From positions 1,869,501 through 1,933,500 of the forward strand of contig NZ_CP019562.1 in NCBI RefSeq assembly GCF_001983955.1: 64,000 bases of DNA, read 5' to 3'. Both the position numbers and the translations under genes were made by a program. The notes beneath the pieces were generated by a model that saw only the letters and a program-made list of their open reading frames with translations, was not told the DNA's origin and ran no database searches. Positions 47,722 through 56,392 of the stretch are shown one piece after another (the stretch's first letter is position 1; each line of letters begins with the position of its first letter). The DNA is from Streptococcus oralis. Its GTDB lineage: Bacteria; Bacillota; Bacilli; Lactobacillales; Streptococcaceae.

Positions 47722-48813
47722 CTAAAATTCAATCCCTTCTCCAAACTCATCCACACTATCCGACGCATCACTAAACAAAGTCACGTGTCCCATCTTGCGG
47801 TTGTGTTTCGCTTCTATTTTACCATACATGTGGAGGTGGGCGCTTGGATTTTCTGTGACATATTTCTCAGCAGCCTCGACGTGCTGGCCGAGTACGTTGA
47901 GCATAACAGCAGGCGCATGCAGTTTGATAGCTGGCAATGGGGCCCCGAGAACACCGAGAATATGGGTATCAAACTGAGAGAAGTCACAGGCTTCAATCGA
48001 GTAGTGGCCTGAATTGTGTGGCCGTGGGGCGATTTCGTTGACAATAATATCATCAGCTGTCGCAAACATTTCCACGCAAAGTGTTCCAGACAAGTTGAGC
48101 TGTTCTGCGATTCGCACTGCCATGGCTTTTGCTTTGTCAGCTAGACTAGCTGAAATGCGAGCAGGCACAATTGTTTTAGATAGGATGTTGTTACGATGGA
48201 TATTTTCCTGAACTGGGAAAACCGTAACGTCCTTGCCGTTACCAGACACGATGACAGAAATTTCAAGGTCAAAGTTGACGAATTCTTCCAAGACACAGTC
48301 TGCTGAGTCGGCTAGTGCACGGGCTTCTTCCAAGTCTGCTTCTGAGCGAATGACCTTTTGTCCATGCCCATCGTATCCACCTGTCGCAGTCTTGAGGACA
48401 TAGTTTTTCGATAGGTCGATGTCTGCCAAGTCTTGGCTTGAAGTCACAACCTTGTAGGGTGCCACCGTTACTTGAGCCTTATTTGACAAAAAATCCTTTT
48501 CAAAAATCCGATTTTGAGAAATACGGAGTAGGTCTGTCCCTTGAGGGAGTTGTCCACCCTTGATAACAGCATCCAGACCGTCAGCATCGACATTTTCAAA
48601 CTCATAGGTCAGGACATCGCAACGCTCAGCCAACTGACGGAGGGCATCCACATCGTTATAAGGAGCCACGATGATCTCCGCCACACGAGAGGCTGGACAA
48701 TCCGCAGCAGGATCCAGCGCGATGACCTTGTGCCCCATGTAGATAGCAGAAATGGCCATCATCTGCCCCAGCTGACCGCCACCGATAATTCCGATTGTTT
48801 TAGATGAGCTCAT
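47722..48813 (-). CDS. purK: N5-carboxyaminoimidazole ribonucleotide synthase
   Basis: The 363-residue ATP-grasp enzyme begins [15 protein letters not shown] and has [26 protein letters not shown] and [12 protein letters not shown]. It carboxylates AIR to N5-CAIR with ATP and bicarbonate. The chosen ATG (48813) follows GAGGAG and overlaps the purE stop by 14 bp. Confidence 0.96.
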   Translation of the reverse strand: MSSSKTIGIIGGGQLGQMMAISAIYMGHKVIALDPAADCPASRVAEIIVAPYNDVDALRQLAERCDVLTYEFENVDADGLDAVIKGGQLPQGTDLLRISQNRIFEKDFLSNKAQVTVAPYKVVTSSQDLADIDLSKNYVLKTATGGYDGHGQKVIRSEADLEEARALADSADCVLEEFVNFDLEISVIVSGNGKDVTVFPVQENIHRNNILSKTIVPARISASLADKAKAMAVRIAEQLNLSGTLCVEMFATADDIIVNEIAPRPHNSGHYSIEACDFSQFDTHILGVLGAPLPAIKLHAPAVMLNVLGQHVEAAEKYVTENPSAHLHMYGKIEAKHNRKMGHVTLFSDASDSVDEFGEGIEF

Positions 48814-49291
48814 TGGTAGACTCCTCTGCGATTTTTCCTTGCTCTTCTGCATAATCTGCTAACGCTATTGCGATAGCCTGATCTTCTACTGAAAGGAGAC
48901 GGAGGGCAAAGAGGGCTGCATTTGTCGCTCCTGCTTCACCGATAGCCATCGTCGCAACAGGCACGCCACCCGGCATCTGTACGATAGAGTAAAGCGAGTC
49001 CACGCCACTAAGAGCGCGCGACTTGACAGGTACCCCGATGACAGGAAGAGTTGTTTTGGCTGCGACCATTCCTGGCAAATGGGCTGCGCCACCTGCACCT
49101 GCGATAATGACCTTGATACCACGGCTACGAGCTTCCTCCGCATGTCTGAACATGAGGTCTGGAGTACGGTGGGCAGAGACAACTTTCTTTTCGTAAGCTA
49201 CACCGAAGCGGTCAAGGACTTCGGCGGTTTTTTGCATAGTTGCCCAGTCGGATTTGGAGCCCATGATGATGGAAATTACTTGTTTAGTCAT
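48800..49291 (-). CDS. purE: N5-CAIR mutase
   Basis: This 163-residue protein has [12 protein letters not shown], the active-site [12 protein letters not shown] and [14 protein letters not shown]. It converts N5-CAIR to CAIR. It is the class I enzyme, matching the presence of purK. Upstream are two structured repeat units instead of a short gap. Confidence 0.96.
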   Translation of the reverse strand: MTKQVISIIMGSKSDWATMQKTAEVLDRFGVAYEKKVVSAHRTPDLMFRHAEEARSRGIKVIIAGAGGAAHLPGMVAAKTTLPVIGVPVKSRALSGVDSLYSIVQMPGGVPVATMAIGEAGATNAALFALRLLSVEDQAIAIALADYAEEQGKIAEESTNELI

Positions 49292-49319
49292 AATATTCCT
49301 TTTCTTTCCTTTCTTTTTT

Positions 49320-49453
49320 CAATCTCCTTAAGTTGTGAGGGACGGCAGCAGCCACCAAAGGTGTTTCATGCCTAAATCGGAAGCCCAAGGTCTTCCGATT
49401 TCCCTGAACGATTGGCTTATAAGCCAATCGTTCTTTCACAACGGCGGTGATTG
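49320..49453 (-). ncRNA. Structured repeat unit 1 before purE
   Basis: Paired elements: outer CAATC/GATTG (49320-49324, 49449-49453), GTTGTGA/TCACAAC (49332, 49436), GGG/CCC (49339, 49402), GGCA/TGCC (49344, 49369), CACC-AAA-GGTG (49353-49363), a 10-bp hairpin (49374-49401) and a 12-bp hairpin (49407-49432). Unit 2 has the same order with other sequences. The strand is assumed to be that of the pur transcript. No known family recognised. Confidence 0.65.
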
Positions 49454-49527
49454 CTCTATATTAGCTTGCTAACGCTCGCAAATCAAACGACCATTAACGT
49501 ATTTTGTGAGTTTTTATTTTTCTTTTC

Positions 49528-49658
49528 GATAATGGTCTTAGATGGTGGGGACGGAAGCAAACCTTCGGTTTCATTCCTAAAATTTGAGCCTAAGTCTCAA
49601 ATTTTCCCCCGACCAGAACAGTAACAATTCTGGTCTTTTCACCACGGCGACCATTATC
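49528..49658 (-). ncRNA. Structured repeat unit 2 between purD and purE
   Basis: Paired elements: outer GATAATGGTC/GACCATTATC (49528-49537, 49649-49658), GGTG/CACC (49544, 49640), GGGG/CCCC (49547, 49606), GGAA/TTCC (49553, 49574), AAACC-TTC... wait-free stem AAACC/GGTTT (49559-49571), a 10-bp hairpin (49579-49605) and an 8-bp hairpin (49611-49635). Conserved unpaired bases shared with unit 1 include GGGACGG, GTTTCAT, CCTAAA and ACGGC. Confidence 0.65.
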
Positions 49659-49703
49659 TTACTTTGGCTCGCTTTGGCTCGCCATTGACAAATTTAGTAT
49701 CTG

Positions 49704-50969
49704 TTAATCTTTTATAGCCTTGCTTCCGATATCTGTTCGGTAGAAGAGGCCTTCTGTTTTTTGTTGGGAGAGTTCTTGGTAGATGGTTTCTTGGGCTTCT
49801 TTGACGGTATCTGCTGTGGTGACCAGCATGTATACTCGACCGCCATTTGACAGCAATGCTCTGCTATTTTCCGCAAACTTAGCCCCTGCATAGTAGGTGA
49901 TGATGTCGCCATCAGTTTTGGCTGGCAACTTGACTCCCTTTGCATAATCTAGCGGGTAGCCCTTGGATGCGACAACCACACCCAGAGTCACGCCCTTGTC
50001 CGTCCATGTGATGTTCGGCTCCTTGTCATCGAGAATATCCGTGATATTTTGTGCAAAATCAGATGTCAAACGAGGCAAGATAATCTGAGTTTCGGGATCT
50101 CCAAATCGAGCGTTAAACTCGATAACCTTCGGACCGTCAGCTGTCAAAATAAGCCCCGCGTAGAGGACACCAAGATACGGACGGCCTTCTTTGATCATCC
50201 CTTCAAGGACTGGTTTGACAATGGTGTCAACCGCCGTATCAATCACGCTCTGTGGCAAGTGTGGAACTGGCGCATAAGCTCCCATACCGCCTGTGTTAGG
50301 CCCCTTGTCGCCATTGTAAGCACGTTTGTGGTCCTGAGCCGTCGGCATGATGTAGAACTTGTCCTCATTGACAAAGGCAAAGAGAGAGAACTCCTCCCCG
50401 TCGAGAAATTCCTCGATAACCACACGCGCACCAGAGTCACCAAATTTATTGTCCAAGAGCATCTCGTGAGCGGCTTCGACCGCTTGCTCAACCGTCTCCG
50501 CAACGACGACACCTTTCCCAAGCGCCAAGCCATCCGCCTTGACGACGATAGGTGCCCCCTGCTTTTCGATATAGGCCTTGGCTTCCTCAAAGTCCGAGAA
50601 TGTGCCATAGGCTGCTGTCGGAACGCCGTATTTGACCATGATTTCCTTGGCAAAATCCTTGGACCACTCCAGCTCCGCCGCCAATCTTGTCGGACCAAAG
50701 GCTTTGAGACCAGCTGCATTGAACTCATCCACAATCCCAGCAGCAAGGGCATCATCTGGCCCGATAAAGGACCAAGCAATATCGTTGGCTTTTGCAAACT
50801 CAATCAATTTAGAATGTTCGGAAATAGAGATGTTTACTAACTCCAAACCATCCAGAGTCATCCCGTCATTTCCAGGAGCTACAAAGACCTTTTCAACCTC
50901 TTTTGACTCAAGCAACTTCTTAGCAATGGCATGTTCACGACCACCCGAACCGACAACAAGCAGTTTCAT
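49704..50969 (-). CDS. purD: Phosphoribosylamine-glycine ligase
   Basis: The 421-residue ATP-grasp enzyme begins KLLVVGSGGREHAIAKKL and has APGNDGM, VKADGLALGKGVVVAE, EEFLDGEEFSLFAF, GPNTGGMGAYAPVP and EFNARFGDPETQ. It makes GAR from phosphoribosylamine and glycine. It has its own promoter (51002) with a PurBox-like sequence, separated from purH by a terminator, so this part of the gene run can be expressed independently. Confidence 0.97.
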   Translation of the reverse strand: MKLLVVGSGGREHAIAKKLLESKEVEKVFVAPGNDGMTLDGLELVNISISEHSKLIEFAKANDIAWSFIGPDDALAAGIVDEFNAAGLKAFGPTRLAAELEWSKDFAKEIMVKYGVPTAAYGTFSDFEEAKAYIEKQGAPIVVKADGLALGKGVVVAETVEQAVEAAHEMLLDNKFGDSGARVVIEEFLDGEEFSLFAFVNEDKFYIMPTAQDHKRAYNGDKGPNTGGMGAYAPVPHLPQSVIDTAVDTIVKPVLEGMIKEGRPYLGVLYAGLILTADGPKVIEFNARFGDPETQIILPRLTSDFAQNITDILDDKEPNITWTDKGVTLGVVVASKGYPLDYAKGVKLPAKTDGDIITYYAGAKFAENSRALLSNGGRVYMLVTTADTVKEAQETIYQELSQQKTEGLFYRTDIGSKAIKD

Positions 50970-51001
50970 TTCTCAACCTCTTTTGCGAATTATTTACTAA
51001 T

Positions 51002-51024
51002 ATTATACCATAAACGTTCGTTTT
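51002..51024 (-). promoter_or_regulatory. purD promoter with PurBox-like sequence
   Basis: On the minus strand an extended -10 (TGG-TATAAT, -10 at 51002-51007) is preceded by AAAACGAACGTTTA (51011-51024), which contains the CGAAC core of Gram-positive PurR boxes. No clear -35 is seen. Confidence 0.6.
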
Positions 51025-51052
51025 AATCTTGTTTCACTTAGCATTTTAAACC

Positions 51053-51086
51053 AAAAAAGGAAAGAAACTGTTTTCTTCCCTTTTGC
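51053..51086 (-). terminator. purH terminator
   Basis: On the minus strand a 12-bp stem of the type AAAGGGAAGAAA / TTTCTTTCCTTT with loop ACAG is followed by TTT, 4 bp after the purH stop. Confidence 0.7.
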
Positions 51087-51089
51087 TTC

Positions 51090-52637
51090 TTAATGTCTAA
51101 AATGTCTCACGCCTGTGAAGACCATAGTCAAGCCGTATTTATCCGCTGCTTCGATAGATTCTTGGTCACGGACAGATCCACCTGGTTGGATGATGGCTTT
51201 GATACCTGCTTTGGCGATTTCTTCCACGTTATCCGCAAATGGGAAGAAGGCATCTGAAGCAAGAACAGCACCATCAAGACGGTCTTTAGCTTGATCAATG
51301 GCGATGCGAACAGAAGCCACTCGGTTGGTTTGCCCTGGGCCAACACCGAGTGTCATATGGTCGTTGGTTACGATGATACCGTTTGATTTGACGTACTTGA
51401 TAGCTTTCCAAGCGAACTCAAGGGCAGTCGCTTCAGTTTCTGTTGGTTGGCGTTTGGTAACGACTTGCCAATCAGCTGGGCTTTCTTTTACCACGTCTTG
51501 GTTTTGCACCAGAAGCCCACCGACCACGCCTGTGTATTCTGCTTCCACTTCACTAGCCTCTTGAGCGTCAAATGGCAAGGCAAGGATACGCAAGTTTTTC
51601 TTTTTATTGGTCAAAATAGCTAGCGCTTCATCCGTATAGCTTGGTGCAATGATGATCTCGAGGAATACACCATGCATCTTCTCAGCTGTCGCAGCATCCA
51701 CCTCACGGTTAAGAACAACGATACCACCAAAGATAGACACTGGGTCAGACTCATAAGCGTAGTCCCAAGCAGTCTCGATGTCATCAGCCTGACCGATTCC
51801 ACATGGGTTCATGTGTTTGAGAGCCACAACGGTTGGACGGTCTTTGAAGTCACGGATGATACGGATAGCAGCATCCGCATCACGGATATTGTTGAAGGAC
51901 AATTCTTTTCCGTTCAGTTGTTTGGCGGATGCAATCGAATAGTCAGTCGGCAAAGCTTTTTGGTAAAAGTCTGCATCTTGTTGAGGGTTTTCACCGTAAC
52001 GCATGGCTTGCTTGAGGTCATAGGTCAAAGTGAGCTTTTCAGGCTTTGCTTCACCTACTTGAGCTGTGAAGTATTCTGCAATCAAAGCATCATAAGCCGC
52101 TGTATGACGGAAAACCTTGGCTGCCAAACGTTGACGAGTTTCATAAGTCGTTTCACCATTTGCTGCCAATTCGTCAAGCACCACTGCATAGTCAGCAGGG
52201 TCTACCACAACCGTTACGCTGGCATGATTTTTCGCCGCTGAACGAAGCATGGATGGCCCACCAATATCGATGTTTTCAACTGCGTCAGCGTAGGTCACAT
52301 CTGGTTTGAGAATCGTTTCCTTGAAAGGATAGAGATTGACCACTACAAGGTCGATAAGTTCAATTTGATTGTCCTTAGCCGCCTCAAGGTGGCTATCGAG
52401 ATCACGACGAGCGAGGAGCCCACCATGGATATTTGGGTGAAGGGTCTTGACACGGCCATCCATCATTTCTGGGAAGCCCGTCACATCATCAATTGCAATG
52501 GTCTCCACCCCAGCATTGTCAAGGGCAACCTTTGTCCCACCTGTCGAGATAATCTCCCAACCGAGTTTTTTAAGTTCTTGGGCAAATTCAACAATGCCCG
52601 CTTTGTCTGAGACGCTGATTAAGGCCTTTTTCGTCAT
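51090..52637 (-). CDS. purH: Bifunctional AICAR formyltransferase / IMP cyclohydrolase
   Basis: The 515-residue protein has an N-terminal MGS-like cyclohydrolase domain (residues 1-145: [38 protein letters not shown]) and a C-terminal AICAR formyltransferase domain ([13 protein letters not shown] [41 protein letters not shown]). It carries out the last two steps to IMP. GNAT gene ends 2 bp upstream. Confidence 0.97.
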   Translation of the reverse strand: MTKKALISVSDKAGIVEFAQELKKLGWEIISTGGTKVALDNAGVETIAIDDVTGFPEMMDGRVKTLHPNIHGGLLARRDLDSHLEAAKDNQIELIDLVVVNLYPFKETILKPDVTYADAVENIDIGGPSMLRSAAKNHASVTVVVDPADYAVVLDELAANGETTYETRQRLAAKVFRHTAAYDALIAEYFTAQVGEAKPEKLTLTYDLKQAMRYGENPQQDADFYQKALPTDYSIASAKQLNGKELSFNNIRDADAAIRIIRDFKDRPTVVALKHMNPCGIGQADDIETAWDYAYESDPVSIFGGIVVLNREVDAATAEKMHGVFLEIIIAPSYTDEALAILTNKKKNLRILALPFDAQEASEVEAEYTGVVGGLLVQNQDVVKESPADWQVVTKRQPTETEATALEFAWKAIKYVKSNGIIVTNDHMTLGVGPGQTNRVASVRIAIDQAKDRLDGAVLASDAFFPFADNVEEIAKAGIKAIIQPGGSVRDQESIEAADKYGLTMVFTGVRHFRH

Positions 52638-52638
52638 T

Positions 52639-53103
52639 CTATTCCTCTTTCTTTAGATCCAAGCGCATAGCGACTTCGTTATTTTCTTCTATAAATCCTG
52701 TTTCCTGAAAACTCAGACTAGTCAACAGGTGCTTCATTTTTTCATTTCCAACCACATAATCTGCGGTAATATGACTGCAAGCTCTATCCATCTGGGCCTC
52801 TTTGATTAGAACTTCCAAGGCTTTTCGACCATAACCTCTTCCTTGGTACTGCTGACCAATCATTATCCGCCAGATAAAGTATTCCGCTTCATCCTTGTCT
52901 ATTTCTAGCAGGAGAAAGCCAACCACTTGCTTATCCCAATAGATTGCCATCGGAAACACATCTTCGTTTTTCCGGTAGAGCCATGCATCAGCTAAAGAGC
53001 GCACATTTGGAGCTACGAAACGTGCTCGTTCATCAGCTTCTGATATTTTCAAATCCAGCACTGCCTGAAAACTGCTCTCATCTACCAATTTCAGTTCAAT
53101 CAT
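52639..53103 (-). CDS. GNAT-family acetyltransferase
   Basis: The 154-residue protein has a GNAT fold with [25 protein letters not shown] (acetyl-CoA loop Q-x-x-G-x-G near 84-92). The ATG at 53103 follows AGGAG by 6 bp. It sits between purN and purH with short gaps, so it is co-transcribed with purine genes although no role in the pathway is known. Such an inserted acetyltransferase is common at this place in streptococci. Confidence 0.85.
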   Translation of the reverse strand: MIELKLVDESSFQAVLDLKISEADERARFVAPNVRSLADAWLYRKNEDVFPMAIYWDKQVVGFLLLEIDKDEAEYFIWRIMIGQQYQGRGYGRKALEVLIKEAQMDRACSHITADYVVGNEKMKHLLTSLSFQETGFIEENNEVAMRLDLKKEE

Positions 53104-53147
53104 TTTTTCTCCTAGCAAGATTGCGCAATCAAAACTTGATTTACCTC

Positions 53148-53699
53148 TTACCTTCTCTCCACTCCCAAGCTATCCAACACCTCTGGATACAACTTGTACT
53201 CTGCCTCATGAATGCGAGCTTCAAAGCTTTCGATGGTATCATTAGCTAGTCGTGGTACGCGTACTTGTTTGATGACCTCGCCTGTATCCACACCCGAATC
53301 CACCCAGTGAATGGTGACACCACTCTCAGCGACATCAGCTTTCCAAGCGTCCTCAATCCCATGAGCTCCTGGAAATTCTGGTAGGTAGGCTGGATGAATG
53401 TTAATGATCCGACCCTCGTAAGCAACGAGCAAAGTTGGCCCAACGATTTTCATGTAGCCGGCGAGGCAAACCAAGTCAATCTGGTGTTCTTCCAAGAGTT
53501 CGACAAGGGCTGCTTCGTAGTCCGCCTTGTTCTCAAACTCCTTGAGTTCAAAAGCATAGGACAGGACGCCGAGCTTTTCTGCACGCTCTAGCACATAGGC
53601 GTCACGATGGTCTGAAAAGACAAACTCCACCGGAAATTCTTCAGCAATCACCTGAAAATTTGAGCCATTACCAGAGGCAAAAACCGCTATTTTTTTCAT
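53148..53699 (-). CDS. purN: GAR formyltransferase
   Basis: This 183-residue enzyme begins [16 protein letters not shown] and has the formyltetrahydrofolate site [20 protein letters not shown] with catalytic His and [10 protein letters not shown] with catalytic Asp. It formylates GAR to FGAR. It overlaps purM by 4 bp. Confidence 0.97.
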   Translation of the reverse strand: MKKIAVFASGNGSNFQVIAEEFPVEFVFSDHRDAYVLERAEKLGVLSYAFELKEFENKADYEAALVELLEEHQIDLVCLAGYMKIVGPTLLVAYEGRIINIHPAYLPEFPGAHGIEDAWKADVAESGVTIHWVDSGVDTGEVIKQVRVPRLANDTIESFEARIHEAEYKLYPEVLDSLGVERR

Positions 53700-54718
53700 T
53701 TGATGATGACACTTTCGTTTTCTTTCTTGACGATGCGACCAATTTCATAGACTGGTTCATCCAGCAATTCCTTGACGCGACCTACATTTTCAGGGCTAAC
53801 TGCCAGCATGAGTCCCACACCCATATTGAAGATTTCAAACATTTCTTCATGCTTGATTTCACCGTATTTTTCAAGAGCTTTGAAAATAGGAAGGACTGGA
53901 ACCTTGTCTTCTTCAATTTCCGCAGCTAGGTCAGCCGCAAACATACGAGGGACATTCTCGATAAAGCCACCACCTGTGATGTGGGCAATACCGTTGACCA
54001 ACTCTTCCTTGATGAGTGGCAAGACAGCCTTGACATAGATACGAGTCGGCTCAAGAAGGACTTCCTTGAGTTTCTTGCCTTCCAATTCTGGCAAGACTTC
54101 CTCACCCGTGTAGTCGGCAAAAACACGGCGCACGAGTGAGTAACCATTCGAGTGAATCCCACTTGACGCAAGTCCGAGAAGAACATCACCTTCTGCCACT
54201 TTTGAACCGTCAATGATTTGAGATTTTTCAGCCACACCGACTGCAAAACCAGCCAGATCGTAGTCATCTTCGCCATACATACCAGGCATTTCAGCCGTTT
54301 CCCCACCGATGAGGGCTGCGCCTGCCTGCACACAGCCTTCTGCCACACCAGCAACGACTTGTTCTAGTTTAGCTGGTTCATTTTTACCAGTTGCGACATA
54401 GTCGAGGAAATAGAGGGGCTCCGCACCTGCAGCGATAATATCGTTGACACACATGGCCACACAGTCTTGCCCAATCGTATCATGCTTATCATACTTGATG
54501 GCCAACATGAGCTTGGTCCCGACACCATCTGTCCCCGAAATCAAGACTGGCTCTTTGACACCTGTTTTTGAAAGGTCAAACATGCCACCAAAGCCACCAA
54601 GAGCTCCCATAACACCCGCACGCTCCGTACGAGCCACGTGCTTTTTGATCCGTTCAACAACTTCATAACCCGCTTCAACATCTACACCCGACTGGGCATA
54701 CGCATTTTTATTTGCCAT
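53696..54718 (-). CDS. purM: Phosphoribosylformylglycinamidine cyclo-ligase (AIR synthase)
   Basis: The 340-residue protein begins [19 protein letters not shown], then [35 protein letters not shown] and [13 protein letters not shown]. It closes FGAM to AIR with ATP. A second, truncated purM start with its own ribosome site lies 176 bp upstream (54850-54894). Confidence 0.97.
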   Translation of the reverse strand: MANKNAYAQSGVDVEAGYEVVERIKKHVARTERAGVMGALGGFGGMFDLSKTGVKEPVLISGTDGVGTKLMLAIKYDKHDTIGQDCVAMCVNDIIAAGAEPLYFLDYVATGKNEPAKLEQVVAGVAEGCVQAGAALIGGETAEMPGMYGEDDYDLAGFAVGVAEKSQIIDGSKVAEGDVLLGLASSGIHSNGYSLVRRVFADYTGEEVLPELEGKKLKEVLLEPTRIYVKAVLPLIKEELVNGIAHITGGGFIENVPRMFAADLAAEIEEDKVPVLPIFKALEKYGEIKHEEMFEIFNMGVGLMLAVSPENVGRVKELLDEPVYEIGRIVKKENESVIIK

Positions 54719-54752
54719 TTTATTTTTCCTTTTCTTTGAGAAGATTGCGACG

Positions 54753-54860
54753 TATTTTTAGATAAACAATTATTTTATCTAAAAATACTAGTCAGGGCTC
54801 TAGCTTTGGTCCCATAAGACAAAGCGTCTACTGACAAATGCTTTAGCTTTTAGTCAGTAG
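54753..54860 (-). ncRNA. Three-hairpin element between purF and purM
   Basis: Perfect stems: 54753-54766 with 54774-54787 (14 bp), 54803-54808 with 54820-54825 (6 bp) and 54828-54835 with 54853-54860 (8 bp). No T-run follows on the minus strand. It lies directly after the short leader frame and before purM; it may be an attenuator or a small mobile element. Confidence 0.55.
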
Positions 54861-54894
54861 CGAGACGTGGCGCATAAGCATTTTTATTTGTCAT
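54850..54894 (-). CDS. 14-codon leader frame that copies the purM start
   Basis: It reads MTNKNAYAPRLATD and a stop, preceded by AGGAAGAGGAAAAAAG. The first eight codons repeat the purM start (MANKNAYA), including about 35 bp at DNA level with the ribosome site; the rest comes from the hairpin element. It is either a translated leader peptide or a scar of a duplication. Confidence 0.55.
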   Translation of the reverse strand: MTNKNAYAPRLATD

Positions 54895-54937
54895 CTTTTT
54901 TCCTCTTCCTTTCCTTTAATGGAGAGCCTTCATCCGC

Positions 54938-56380
54938 CTATTTGTAAAAACTGGTCTTTTCTTCCAAACTTCTACGATAGTCTTCCTCATAGTCATAAAG
55001 AGGTGTTGGATAATCGCCGTCAAAGTAAGCGACACAGAGACCTCCATTCGGCGCATCTGTTTCAATACCAATCGAATCAATCAAGCCATCAATCGAAAGA
55101 TAGGTCAGGCTATCCGCACCAATTATTTGACGAGTTTCTTCGACTGTATGATTGGCCGCAATCAGCTCCTGACGCGTCTGGATATCAATCCCGTAGAAGC
55201 ATGGATAAGCCAGCGCTGGACTACCAATGGCAACGTGAACCTCAGACGCACCTGCTTCTTTCAAAAGCTGAACGATACGGCGAGAGGTTGTCCCACGAAC
55301 AATGGAATCATCAATCATCACCACACGTTTGCCTTTGACAACGCCTGAAACAGCAGACAGTTTCATCCGCACTCCTTGCTCTCGCAATTCTTGAGTTGGT
55401 TGGATAAAGGTACGCTGCGTGTATTGGTTTTTGATCAGTCCCATTTCATTTGGCAGACCAGATTCTTCTGCAAATCCCATAGCTGCGCTGAGTGAGGAAT
55501 TTGGCACACCGACCACAATATCTGCTTCGTGCTTGAACTCACGCGCTAATTGAGCCCCCATACGTTTGCGAGCTGTATGGACATTAACACCATGGATATT
55601 AGAGTCAGGACGGGCAAAATAGATATACTCCATAGAGCAAATCGCCAACTGGGTATCATTCGTATAGCTATCATACTGAATCCCATTGTCATCCACAATC
55701 ACAATTTCCCCTGGTTTCACATCACGAATCCACTCGGCACCAATGACTTCAAAAGCACAGGTTTCTGACGAAACGACCACCGCTCCGTTTGCCATTTTCC
55801 CAATAGAAAGTGGACGAAAACCATTAGGATCAAGAGCCGCAATCAACTTGTCCTCAAACAGCAGGATATAAGCAAATCCACCTTTGACAAGGCTGAGCGC
55901 CTCTTTGATTTTGCCCATCAAGTTGGGATTGTGACTCCGACGAATGAGGTGGGCCAAGATTTCCGAGTCCGAAGTTGAACTGAAAATTGCTCCTCTTTGT
56001 TCCAATTCTTTCTTGAGCGATTCTGCATTGGTCAAGTTTCCATTGTGAGCAAGTCCAAACTGCATATCATGAAAGCGAAAGAGGAAGGGCTGGATGTTAT
56101 CAACAGAAGCTTCGCCAGCCGTCGCATAACGCACATGCCCAATCGCGCTCGTTCCAGTTAGTTTATCCAAATTAGCTGGATTTCTGAACACTTCTGATAA
56201 AAGCCCCATATCACGATGACGCTTCAATTGTCCCTGATCATTGGAGAGGATTCCTGCCCCCTCCTGACCACGGTGCTGAAGACTGTGGAGACCAAAATAG
56301 GTCAATTTAGCAGCGTCTGGATGTCCCCAGATACCGAAAACACCACATTCTTCATTAAGAGATTTTACTTCGTATGTCAT
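54938..56380 (-). CDS. purF: Amidophosphoribosyltransferase
   Basis: The 480-residue protein has a short propeptide (MTYEVKSLNEE) before the catalytic Cys12 (CGVFGIWGH), a class II glutaminase domain and a C-terminal phosphoribosyltransferase domain with VVMIDDSIVRGTTSRRIV. It makes phosphoribosylamine from PRPP and glutamine, the committed step. It starts 12 bp after the purL stop. Confidence 0.97.
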   Translation of the reverse strand: MTYEVKSLNEECGVFGIWGHPDAAKLTYFGLHSLQHRGQEGAGILSNDQGQLKRHRDMGLLSEVFRNPANLDKLTGTSAIGHVRYATAGEASVDNIQPFLFRFHDMQFGLAHNGNLTNAESLKKELEQRGAIFSSTSDSEILAHLIRRSHNPNLMGKIKEALSLVKGGFAYILLFEDKLIAALDPNGFRPLSIGKMANGAVVVSSETCAFEVIGAEWIRDVKPGEIVIVDDNGIQYDSYTNDTQLAICSMEYIYFARPDSNIHGVNVHTARKRMGAQLAREFKHEADIVVGVPNSSLSAAMGFAEESGLPNEMGLIKNQYTQRTFIQPTQELREQGVRMKLSAVSGVVKGKRVVMIDDSIVRGTTSRRIVQLLKEAGASEVHVAIGSPALAYPCFYGIDIQTRQELIAANHTVEETRQIIGADSLTYLSIDGLIDSIGIETDAPNGGLCVAYFDGDYPTPLYDYEEDYRRSLEEKTSFYK

Positions 56381-56392
56381 TTTTTATACCTT

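Noticed and set aside
50049..50840. 263-codon plus-strand frame opposite purD
   Set aside because: purD is complete and well conserved on the minus strand; the plus frame has no ribosome site or recognisable domain.
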